From Colwellia sp. PAMC 20917 (lineage in GTDB: Bacteria; Pseudomonadota; Gammaproteobacteria; Enterobacterales; Alteromonadaceae), in contig NZ_CP014944.1 in the NCBI RefSeq assembly GCF_001767295.1, forward strand, positions 124,001 through 188,000: DNA of 64,000 bases. The letters are read 5' to 3'. Under the pieces are notes generated by a model, which saw nothing but the letters and a program-made list of their open reading frames with translations, had not been told where the DNA came from and searched no databases. Every line of letters begins with the position of its first letter. Position 1 is the stretch's first letter. This document shows positions 46,406 to 55,632 of the stretch, in pieces. Made by a program: the position numbers and the translations under genes.

Positions 46406-46479
46406 CCAGCGGCTCATTAAGCATAAATTAATGGTCGGCTATAATCGCGAAGCGATGGCCAACTGTTAATTTTCCGTTG
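46406..46479 (-). repeat. Second attC-like palindrome, degraded
   Basis: On the minus strand the sequence runs TTAACAGTTGGCC, tip CGCTTCGCG, TATAGCCGACCATTAA and GCTTAATGAGCCGCTGG. It aligns along its whole length with the attC-like site at 45518-45600 (AACAGTTGGC…TAGCC-AC…GCTTAA-G-GGC-TGG). The terminal core triplet has decayed from GTT to CTG, so recombination here is unlikely. It sits just downstream of the gene ending at 46487. Confidence 0.5.
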
Positions 46480-46486
46480 AAATGAC

Positions 46487-47275
46487 TTAGATGAATGTAT
46501 AAATACCAGCGGCAATACCAACGACGCCGGCAATTAATGTGAATATCCAATTATTTGAGATAAACTCACCAAGTGCTTTTAAAGAGCCGCCATTTAACTC
46601 CCACCAAGTAGATTTAGTTATTAAGCTGCCATCAAGCGTACGCCCTAAAAAGTTACAGAAAACATCTACTTTACGTAATGTAGATTGATGAAGCTTTACA
46701 AAATCTTTATTTTCAAAAGCTGCGGCTTCACCTGGACCGTCAAGTAAGTCTTTAGCTGTTATGAAGTTCATTTCCATTAATTTAACAATACGAGGATGGG
46801 GGGCATAACCATTGGTATAAAGAGCTACTAAGACCCTTGAAAGATCAACTTTTTTTGAATCATCCAAAATATATGGTTCACCACCGAGAATCTTAAACCT
46901 ATGTTCAAGAGCTGGAAATCCGTAATTAATGTCACGCATATTCCAATGAATCCAGTAATGCGAAGAATGGTGCTTCATGTAGTCATAAAATTCTTGAAGC
47001 ATTTCTTTCTCAAGCATATCGTAATTCTGCTGTATTTCAGCAAATTCAACATGCTTTAACTCAGCAATTTTATGTATAGAAAATGATGTTGTTTGTCCGC
47101 TCTCATAATTCCTAACAGCAATCTACGTAACTCTTGGTGTTTGCCCTTCGGGTCGATCATAAAAACTTTCACATGAGTAGTGAATAACTAGAACATGCTC
47201 TTCTTTTGAAGATAACTCATTAATTTTTTTACGCGCTTTATTTCGTCTTTCTAGTTTTTTTATTTCAGATGCCAC
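46487..47275 (-). pseudogene. Cassette-type membrane-tailed protein with an in-frame amber stop
   Basis: From a GTG at 47275 (GGGTAGG upstream) the frame reads VASEIKKLERRNKARKKINE, continues to …GQTPRVT and meets TAG at 47125-47123 (codon 51). The same frame then continues without a break for 211 codons: IAVRNYESGQTTSFSIHKIA …, ending in a C-terminal membrane segment NWIFTLIAGVVGIAAGIYTF. Without the stop it would be 262 aa. HVLVIHYSCESFYDRPEG near residues 27-44 has the look of an RNase H-like start, but this is uncertain. Re-initiation at the ATG at 47017 could give a 176-aa product. Confidence 0.6.
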
Positions 47276-47867
47276 TTACCTACCCTTGTATTCATCTAAC
47301 AGTTTATCATGGAGACTTCTCAGTAATGTCCGTCCCATAAATTTTATTTAATTAGCATTAATATCACATAATTTCAAAGAATTAGAAACCATAAATTAAT
47401 AATTTGGTTAAACCTTGGATATTACTGAGGAGTCTCAGTAATATCCAGATCTAAAAACAATGTTAATTCTTATATTTTCATGAAATTAACGTACTTAATT
47501 CACTGGTTGAGGTGAGTTACTAATACTTCTCAGTAACATGACTGAAATAATGCATTAGAAAATATATGGCTAAATGTTTTAGGCTACCGTTAGTAATGCG
47601 CACGGAGGAGTCTTTACTCTTAAATTTATTAGCGTATCAAAGTGATCATTTTTTTGACCTAGGCCTTATGTTGGTTTAAAGAGTTTATGGTGGCAAACTA
47701 AAATGTAATTGGCTGGCAAGGCTAAATGCAATTTGGTGGTACTGGTAGTATATATTTTCCAATTAGCATTTATTCAAAAATAACTGCTAACAAATCATGG
47801 CTAACTTTATTATTTTAAGCTATAAATATTTCAACTTTATTAGTGTATTACAAGTAATGTGATGATA
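47276..47867. repeat. Gap with inverted and direct repeats of a CAGTAATATCC motif
   Basis: A 12-bp perfect inverted repeat GGATATTACTGA/TCAGTAATATCC lies at 47417-47446. Single related copies are at about 47311-47333 (GACTTCTCAGTAATGTCC) and 47526-47540 (ACTTCTCAGTAACAT). No gene is supported in these 590 bases. The repeats may be recombination or transposon-end remnants. Confidence 0.4.
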
Positions 47868-48477
47868 TTAACTACGACTTTTCCCCTCTCTATTTAAAAG
47901 AAGTTCAGGAAAAGCAGAGCTTGCAATACCAATTAATAAATACTCTAGAAATGTTAGTCTTGTTTCGCCAAATTCCTGTATGCTTTTTTTTCCAGGCTTT
48001 GCACCAAAAATATACTGGTTTATTAAGTTGGGGGGAAAGCTAGGGTATTCTTGGAATAAAGTACCAGCCCAGTCTAAATATTTTAATTTAGACTCTTTTA
48101 GTGGGTGTCCCGGAACAACAACAGCACTTAAATCACCAATATGGTATTGGTAATTATCTCCCCAACGTGCAAAATTACTTTTGTTGGTATTAATGTATTT
48201 GATATTTGCTGAGATGTTATTTTTTCTTCCTTGAGATTCTGTTTTTCCTATATAAAGTGGCTTTACATTCCCTTCTTCTATATAAAACATCAAGTAAATT
48301 AACCCGTCATATATGGACTTACCATTTAGTTTATCTGCAATTAGTAACTCTACTTGTTTGATTACTAATTTGATGTGTAGCGACTTCTAGTGAAGGGGTT
48401 GTTTTAAATAATGGAACACCATGTTTTACTACATTATTTTGTGAACAAAAATCATCCCATATCTTTTGATGCTTCAT
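47868..48477 (-). pseudogene. GIY-YIG-like endonuclease, frameshifted
   Basis: From the ATG at 48477 one frame reads MKHQKIWDDFCSQNNVVKHG, VPLFKTTPSLEVATHQISN and then stops. A second frame takes over with IKQVELLIADKLNGKSIYDG, then LIYLMFYIEEGNVKPLYIGK. LIY…LYIGKTE is the GIY-YIG core. The shift lies near 48355-48370. The combined protein would be about 202 aa. It sits at the left edge of the defence genes. Either a degenerate nuclease gene or, less likely, a frameshift-expressed one. Confidence 0.6.
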
Positions 48478-48570
48478 TATCGCTTTTCGATTAATATATA
48501 TTAAAGGTTAACGTAACCAAGCTAGTTCAAAATGGCTAGTAAATTGTTTTAAAAATATAAAAGGATTTTC

Positions 48571-51500
48571 ATGAATCAAACGGGTATCTATGAGCAACTA
48601 ATAACGCAGTTAGTTGAACAAAACTTAGATCGTGAATCGTTTTATGTTGGTGAAAGATCATTGGAAGCTGCCGAAGCGGCAACATGGTTATCCCGTTTCT
48701 TAACCCGTATCATCGAAATTGCTATGGACTCTGTGCCAGGCGGTGACAATCGAATTAGCGATCAAATAAGCCTAGCAAATACCATAGTGCAATGGCTCAG
48801 TAGACATATTAAAGATGAAGAATTAATTAGTGATAACCTCTTAGATAGCCAAGGTAAAATTCTTACTGCGTTATTTGATAAATCAAACCCTATTGCTGCT
48901 GATTTGCCCAAACATGTTGAAGCTATAATGCCAATAACAGGGCTAACGCAAAGTGAATTGTTTTGTGGCAGTAATGTTGGTATTTCACTAGAAACTGAAA
49001 TTAAAAGAGAGATCCAATCATCAGATAAAATCTATTGGCTAGTCTCATTCATAAAGTGGGCTGGCATTCGAATATTTAAAAATGAATTAGAGTCTTTTAC
49101 CCGGAGTGGTAAGCAATTAAAAATAATAACTACATCATACATGGGCGCTACTGATGCTAAAGCAGTTGAATTTTTAGCATCACTACCTAATACCGAAGTT
49201 AAACTTAGCTACAATACTAACCGTGAAAGACTTCACGCTAAATCCTATTTATTTATGCGTAATACAGGTTTTCATACGGGTTATATTGGTTCATCGAACT
49301 TATCACATTCAGCACTAACTAGTGGCTTAGAGTGGAACCTAAAGATCACCTCTCAAGAAATACCCCATATTATTGAAAAATCCCTAAGCACGTTTGAAAC
49401 CTATTGGGAATCACCTGATTTTGAACACTTTGACGGCGAAGTAGAAAGCAGGGAAAAACTAAGCAATGCACTACAAGAAGCAAAAGGCAGTTTTAACACA
49501 TCAACGCCTAGCTTCTATTTTGATATCAAACCTCATTCCCATCAACAAACCATACTAGAAAAATTACAAGTTGAGCGAGACCTACATAACCGGTATCGTA
49601 ATTTGGTCGTTGCGGCAACGGGAACAGGCAAAACCATAATTTCAGCTTTTGACTTTTCTCGTTTCTATAATAAAAACCCCGAAGCAAAGTTTTTGTTTAT
49701 AGCCCATAGGGAAGAAATACTTAAACAGGCACTGGGTGCCTATCGTGGTGTATTAAAAAATAGTTCTTTTGGGGAATTGTGGGTAGGTAATAACAAACCA
49801 AGTAAGTATCAGCACCTATTCGCCTCTATTCAAAGCTTAAATAATCAAATTGATACATTAACCCTAAGTGAAGATTACTTTGATTATATTGTCATTGACG
49901 AAGTTCACCATATTTCTGCGAGTAGCTATCGCGCCGTATTAAAGCACTTTAGCCCTAAAATACTATTGGGATTAACTGCAACCCCTGAGCGACATGATGG
50001 TACAGATATACTAAGTGATTTCTGCAACGTTATTGCTGCGGAGATACGGTTACCAGAAGCGATAAACCAACGACACCTTTCCCCATTTCAATACTTTGCA
50101 ATCGATGACGATACCGATTTAACTAAAATATCATGGTCTAAAGGCCGATATGATATTGCCGAGTTAACGCATCTATATACTTATAACGATCAACGTGTTC
50201 TTCGAATATTACAAAGCCTTGATGAGATTGTTACTGATATATCTCAAATGCGAGCATTGGCGTTCTGTGTAAGTAAAGACCACGCAAAGTTTATGGCTCA
50301 GAAATTCACGCTACACAATATTGCTTGTGATGTATTAACTAGCGATAACAGTAAAGACCGTGAAATTCAGCAGCAACGACTTAAATCAAAGCAAATTAAT
50401 GTATTGTTTGTTGTCGATATATTTAATGAAGGTGTCGATATTCCAGAGTTAGACACCTTGCTGTTTTTACGACCCACTGAAAGCTTAACTATATTTCTTC
50501 AGCAACTTGGTCGAGGGCTAAGATTAACAAACGATAAAGAGTGCTGCACAGTATTAGACTTCGTAGGTAACTCACGCCCAGAGTATGACTTTTCACATAA
50601 ATTTAGAGCATTAGTAGGTAAAACAAACCAGGCAATCGCGAAAGAAGTTAAGCAAGGGTTCCCTCACCTACCTTTAGGTTGTCGAATAGAGTTACAAGAA
50701 AAAACTCAAGCAATGATATTAAAGAATATTAGCCAAGCAACACTTAACAAAAATAAGTTAATTAGCTTAGTTATAAACTTTCCTCATGCTACTCACTTAC
50801 CATTAACGTTGACTAACTTTTTACACATCTACCCAAATATCACACTAGAAGATATTTATAAGGTCAAATTTGGCCAGTTTGGAGGATGGTCAGTATTACT
50901 TGCTGCAAGTAAGGAGAAAGAAATCAAACCTGTTAATAAGGAGCTTTATGCTGCTTATTACCGTGCAATCAATAATAGGTTAATGAACTGTTCTTCAATT
51001 TCTTATCTACGTTTTATTAATACGCTTTGTGAGAACAATTTCTCAATTTACCCAGATAGTGTTGGAGTCGAGAAGAGAAAATCACAGCAGATTTTTGCTT
51101 TAATGTGCCATTATGATTTTTGGGACAAAACAGGTAATAATGCTGGATTTAGTGATTTAACCCAAAGCATAGCGTCTCTTAGGGATACAAAATTAGAAAG
51201 CGAGTTAAACGAAGTTATTTCTAACCTTATTGAACGACTAGAGGTTAGTGAGTTTACTATGCCAACCGTTAATAATTCTGTTGTGGATGAATCCCCACTA
51301 AAAATGCATGTTAGATACCCCAAAGAGCATATTTTAGTTGCCTTTGGTGATAGTACTTTTACAAAGAAATCATCGAGTCGTGAAGGTGTATTGAATATAC
51401 CTGACGCTAACACAGAGTTGTTATTTGTAACTTTGAATAAATGTGAAAAGCAGTTTTCAGCAACCACTATGTATCATGACTATGCGATTAGCCCTACGCT

Positions 51501-51768
51501 GTTCCACTGGCAAACTCAAAATAGCGCTCGACCAAATTCTGGCCGAGGTTTGGGTTACATCAAACAAAAAGAAAATAAGAAAACATTCCTTTTATTTGTG
51601 CGTGAACAAGCCAAAGATGAAAACGGCAGAACGATGGGGTTTGTGAACTTTGGGCCCGTAGATTTTGTGAAATATGAAGGCAGCCAGCCAATGAATATAA
51701 CTTGGAAGTTAAAACACCCCATGCCAGCATATTTGTGGCATGAGACGGCTAAGTTGGCCGTTGGTTAA
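48571..51768 (+). CDS. PLD-like/superfamily 2 helicase/DUF3427 protein
   Basis: A 1065-aa protein on the plus strand. Residues about 110-285 form a phospholipase-D-like nuclease half with HAKSYLFMRNTGFHTGYIGS (HxK, at residue 222) and SNLSHSAL. The helicase has Walker A VAATGTGKTII (about 347-357), DEVHH at about 443, GLTATPERHDG and motif VI QQLGRGLRLTND near 644. The C-terminal 300 residues fit DUF3427. Related proteins occur in defence islands and are thought to process or restrict foreign DNA. It is transcribed opposite to the next genes. The lone PLD motif implies dimerisation for cleavage. Confidence 0.85.
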   Translation: MNQTGIYEQLITQLVEQNLDRESFYVGERSLEAAEAATWLSRFLTRIIEIAMDSVPGGDNRISDQISLANTIVQWLSRHIKDEELISDNLLDSQGKILTALFDKSNPIAADLPKHVEAIMPITGLTQSELFCGSNVGISLETEIKREIQSSDKIYWLVSFIKWAGIRIFKNELESFTRSGKQLKIITTSYMGATDAKAVEFLASLPNTEVKLSYNTNRERLHAKSYLFMRNTGFHTGYIGSSNLSHSALTSGLEWNLKITSQEIPHIIEKSLSTFETYWESPDFEHFDGEVESREKLSNALQEAKGSFNTSTPSFYFDIKPHSHQQTILEKLQVERDLHNRYRNLVVAATGTGKTIISAFDFSRFYNKNPEAKFLFIAHREEILKQALGAYRGVLKNSSFGELWVGNNKPSKYQHLFASIQSLNNQIDTLTLSEDYFDYIVIDEVHHISASSYRAVLKHFSPKILLGLTATPERHDGTDILSDFCNVIAAEIRLPEAINQRHLSPFQYFAIDDDTDLTKISWSKGRYDIAELTHLYTYNDQRVLRILQSLDEIVTDISQMRALAFCVSKDHAKFMAQKFTLHNIACDVLTSDNSKDREIQQQRLKSKQINVLFVVDIFNEGVDIPELDTLLFLRPTESLTIFLQQLGRGLRLTNDKECCTVLDFVGNSRPEYDFSHKFRALVGKTNQAIAKEVKQGFPHLPLGCRIELQEKTQAMILKNISQATLNKNKLISLVINFPHATHLPLTLTNFLHIYPNITLEDIYKVKFGQFGGWSVLLAASKEKEIKPVNKELYAAYYRAINNRLMNCSSISYLRFINTLCENNFSIYPDSVGVEKRKSQQIFALMCHYDFWDKTGNNAGFSDLTQSIASLRDTKLESELNEVISNLIERLEVSEFTMPTVNNSVVDESPLKMHVRYPKEHILVAFGDSTFTKKSSSREGVLNIPDANTELLFVTLNKCEKQFSATTMYHDYAISPTLFHWQTQNSARPNSGRGLGYIKQKENKKTFLLFVREQAKDENGRTMGFVNFGPVDFVKYEGSQPMNITWKLKHPMPAYLWHETAKLAVG

Positions 51769-51828
51769 GTAAGACTAAAGCAGCCATAAATTATATTTTC
51801 AATTGATAGCTGCCCCATACTTTATGCT

Positions 51829-54800
51829 TTACTTCTTCCGTTTAGCATTTACTTTTAATTGCTTACCCCCTAGAAGAGATTCGGTGTAGCTGAATGAGGA
51901 TATTAGTTCAGCTTTTTCTAATTCATTTACTAGATTGAAATTATATGGTGTATTAGGGATGCTCGTATTTGACCTAGTAGTTACAATGTTATGGTAATCG
52001 CTACCAAGCAAGCTCAAAAGTCTGTTTTGATGATCTGGTTCTAAATTTTTAATTTGGTTGGTATAAACAGTAATCCTCTCTTCTGTGGAACTACTAGTCC
52101 TCAATAGATGTTCCAGCAGATCAGCACTTATTTTCACTTTAGAAAATTGGGGTTCATTAAAATTAGAAATAACTGCGTCTGATATTACATCAGGTGAATT
52201 TTTCAATTCTTCTAGATGTTCAATAATAATAATATTTTTTTGCTTAGCAGTGAGTTTTGATGAGATTAAGAGAATACGTAATTCATCAAAATCAAAGTTA
52301 ATTTCAGCCTCTTCAAAACTAAAATTTTCAAAGTCTATTTCGGTTAAAAATGTATCAAAGTCTTGCTCTAATAATAAACACGAAAGCTTATAATCAATCT
52401 CTTTTAGCTCTTTATAATTAGATTTAGTAACGCTAATATTTCCGTTAAGGACTAGGCTATTTAATTTATCGTTTGCTATATTTTCTAGGCTAATTTCATT
52501 AAACAAATTATCAACAAATATCTGAAGCTTTTCAAACGATAGGAGGTTAATATCGTCACTTATCAGCAAATCAATGAATGTACTCTTATCTTCATCACTT
52601 AAACTCACCACAGTTTTAAGTAATTCAGAATAAACTGGAGATAAATTTAAAAAGCTAGCAAGTTGGCTCTTTACGAATATTTTTGAGCGCATAAACTTAA
52701 TTACATTTTCCCAAGATGTATTTATTTTATTACTTTGGAATAGTATGCCCCACAGGCCAGTTCCTTCGGATATTTCAGATAAATTATCAATTTTAAACTT
52801 CTTATTAGCAATGATTTTTTGTTTAACTTTATTATCTATCTGAACATTATTAAGAATATTTCGATATTGAACTTTGTTACCTATTCCTATTTCGCCAGAC
52901 TCGATTAAGTGAGAAACAGTGACAATGTTATTTTCAATAAGGTTAATAAAATCCATATTATCTAATTCATAGACATCAGAAAGGCTAAAGGTATTAGAAA
53001 AGGTTTTATTACTTAGGGAGTTAAGTGCTACCAATAAATTTGCTTGGTTAATGTCAAATAACTCTTCTTTGATGAGAAACTTTAAAAAATCAACATTATT
53101 AGCGCAGTCATTTATTTGTTGAAACTCAACTTGTAAGTATTTGAATAGATCTTGTATTTGAGTTATTGTATTTTTTTCCGCAGGAATAGCATTGGCAATA
53201 TTTTCATTTCCATCAATATAGTCTTTAATAGCTTCAATATTATCTTCGATAAGCTCATTGTTAACGACACTTAATAGTAGCCCAACTAAAAGCTCATTTC
53301 TTTTTTCTGTTGTTATATTTTTATACGATATAATACTTAACCAAACCGTAGCCCAGTTCTCAATTATTAAAACCCCAAACTCTTTAGTATTAACAAGTTC
53401 TTGATTAGCCTCGTAGATAACCTCTATATTATTATCCTGCGGCTTTAAGACATACTCAATGACGTTAATAACTATGCTTTCGAGTCCCTTAGCTAATAAA
53501 TGGTCAAGCATATTGTAATTAAAAAACGAAGAACTGCGGAACTCATCCTCGGAGAAATACTTAAGAATTTCAGTACAATTTATTAGAGCTTTATTTGGGT
53601 CAGTTTTTTCATTACTCTTAACCGCCATAACAAAATCCATATCACTTTTAGCAATATTTCCCTCGTAAAAAACAGATATATAAAGATGGTATTGTTCATC
53701 TATATACCCCCTTTCAATCAGGTGAATAAGTAATTTTTCATCATTAATGGCTTTGAATACCCTTAATCGGTCATACTGATTAATTAGCTCTGTAATAGAT
53801 AAGTGTGGGATTGAAGATAACTGTTGTCTAAATTTTTTAATTTCTGAACTAGTTTTAGCCCTGTAACTTTTACTTTTATTTTCTATATTATTCTTACGGG
53901 TTTCATATGAAGGCTTAATACTATTAACTAAGTCTTTAAAGTTTATATTACTGCCATACCTATTGCCGTATATTGCTTGTAAGTTATTCTTTTCTAATAA
54001 TCCTTTAAATATATCGGGATCAATCAATATATCAATGGGTTGATTATCGATAGAATTTATACCTGATACTTGGGAATTATTAAGTGCTAATAGTAAATAT
54101 GCAGAATTTAACTCTTTAATGCTCTGTAAGTGCTCCTGTTCTGAATCAATTATCTTTTGTTCAAGTAAATGAACTTTATCTTGAACTGAACTTTTAAAAT
54201 CGCTTTTCAAACTTTTTAAGTTATTAAAAAACGATGCTAATTTGCCATTGCCAGAATGAAGTTCAGCAAAATCATCACAATAAATATTTTTATAAATAAT
54301 AAAACTGAATAGCTTTTGCAGTTCAATTTGAAGGAGATTTTTTTGAAGAATAGGTTTATATATTCCGTATTCAGCTACGATATTTTTCAACATTCGCATA
54401 TCATCAACAAAAACAGCAATATCTCTTAGATAAACATCTTTAAATTCATTTTCAAAGCCAGAATCTTTTAAGAGGCGCTTTAATAAAGGAAATGAGTTTG
54501 ATTTATTTGTAATGGGAATAATAGGAATTATTGCATCAAAAAACTTTGTTCTACTTGCTCCTTTAAAAACATCGTCTTTCAATGCATATATGAACCGAAC
54601 GCTTTGCTTAACATCTGCACTATCATTGATTAATTTATTCAGCTCTTTAAGCTGAACAAAAATATCTGACCGTTCGAACCTGTCTAAATCTTCAAAAAAA
54701 ACGACATCTGATTTTGTTTTGGAAAAATAATATATAATTTCTTCTAAATAAATATTAAATACAGAGTCATTTGAACGCTGTTCAAAAGCAACCTCTCCTT

Positions 54801-55491
54801 TTAATGGATTAAATTTACTCAAATCAAACTTAGGGAATATTTTGAAGGCATCTTTTATGGATAAAATAAGGATAGAAGTAACATAAATGATCAATACCAA
54901 TGAAAAGCTGGTAATTATACCATTTTTTATAAACTCAGAAAAAATATGTTTTAATGAGTATTCAGGTATATAAGACATTATTGCGATGGCAATACCCAGT
55001 ATTACAAAACTAATTGATGAGCTAATAGTATTAAAATAATTAGGGTGGGATTTAATTATTTTTCTAAACCTTGAATTTGGAGCACTCTCGCTGTCGGTTT
55101 TATATAAAATCTGTTGAACAATACTTTTTTCAACTTTATTTATACATGTTGTATCTCCTTCACCACCATTTTTAGGCTTATCATCGGTAAATGCACCAAG
55201 TGATATACAAGTATATTTATGATACGGATTAAGCCTCATATAAGTATTAATAAATGAGCTTTTCCCCCCAGAATAAGGCGCTGTTATTGCTATTTCTTTT
55301 ACCACTTCACGATTAATTAATAATTCATTTAATCGATCAATATATTCTTCACAATTTTCAGCATTATCCGTTGGGCAGAGATCTGGAAGTTTAGATGAGT
55401 TAAAAACTGGTTTTTCACTATTAAGCTGAATTAATTTCCAACATAGATCTACAAGCGATTTTTTCAAAAAATTTGCTACTGTATTAAGCAT
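51829..55491 (-). CDS. YobI-like P-loop ATPase with membrane segments
   Basis: A 1220-aa protein. The Walker A motif ITAPYSGGKSS (residues 69-79) and Walker B VVFFEDLDRFERSD (about 259-272) fit the YobI branch of KAP-like P-loop NTPases. Two membrane segments lie inserted between them (near residues 160-180 and 195-215), the usual KAP arrangement. The C-terminal two thirds are helical and Asn/Ile-rich, without a recognised domain; they probably form repeat-type sensing solenoids. KAP/YobI ATPases are enriched in phage-defence loci. Convergent with the helicase gene; 141 bp downstream of the MTase-HNH stop. Confidence 0.8.
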   Translation of the reverse strand: MLNTVANFLKKSLVDLCWKLIQLNSEKPVFNSSKLPDLCPTDNAENCEEYIDRLNELLINREVVKEIAITAPYSGGKSSFINTYMRLNPYHKYTCISLGAFTDDKPKNGGEGDTTCINKVEKSIVQQILYKTDSESAPNSRFRKIIKSHPNYFNTISSSISFVILGIAIAIMSYIPEYSLKHIFSEFIKNGIITSFSLVLIIYVTSILILSIKDAFKIFPKFDLSKFNPLKGEVAFEQRSNDSVFNIYLEEIIYYFSKTKSDVVFFEDLDRFERSDIFVQLKELNKLINDSADVKQSVRFIYALKDDVFKGASRTKFFDAIIPIIPITNKSNSFPLLKRLLKDSGFENEFKDVYLRDIAVFVDDMRMLKNIVAEYGIYKPILQKNLLQIELQKLFSFIIYKNIYCDDFAELHSGNGKLASFFNNLKSLKSDFKSSVQDKVHLLEQKIIDSEQEHLQSIKELNSAYLLLALNNSQVSGINSIDNQPIDILIDPDIFKGLLEKNNLQAIYGNRYGSNINFKDLVNSIKPSYETRKNNIENKSKSYRAKTSSEIKKFRQQLSSIPHLSITELINQYDRLRVFKAINDEKLLIHLIERGYIDEQYHLYISVFYEGNIAKSDMDFVMAVKSNEKTDPNKALINCTEILKYFSEDEFRSSSFFNYNMLDHLLAKGLESIVINVIEYVLKPQDNNIEVIYEANQELVNTKEFGVLIIENWATVWLSIISYKNITTEKRNELLVGLLLSVVNNELIEDNIEAIKDYIDGNENIANAIPAEKNTITQIQDLFKYLQVEFQQINDCANNVDFLKFLIKEELFDINQANLLVALNSLSNKTFSNTFSLSDVYELDNMDFINLIENNIVTVSHLIESGEIGIGNKVQYRNILNNVQIDNKVKQKIIANKKFKIDNLSEISEGTGLWGILFQSNKINTSWENVIKFMRSKIFVKSQLASFLNLSPVYSELLKTVVSLSDEDKSTFIDLLISDDINLLSFEKLQIFVDNLFNEISLENIANDKLNSLVLNGNISVTKSNYKELKEIDYKLSCLLLEQDFDTFLTEIDFENFSFEEAEINFDFDELRILLISSKLTAKQKNIIIIEHLEELKNSPDVISDAVISNFNEPQFSKVKISADLLEHLLRTSSSTEERITVYTNQIKNLEPDHQNRLLSLLGSDYHNIVTTRSNTSIPNTPYNFNLVNELEKAELISSFSYTESLLGGKQLKVNAKRKK

Positions 55492-55632
55492 TTGTACCCT
55501 TCTAATAATTAGATATTTTTAATCGTTCTAACAAAAACCTATGGGACGGCCATTATTTATATTTAATGGCTTCAGACTACTTTCCTATGAGATAACTAAG
55601 ACATCCAAGTTGTTTATCCATAATTTAAAACA

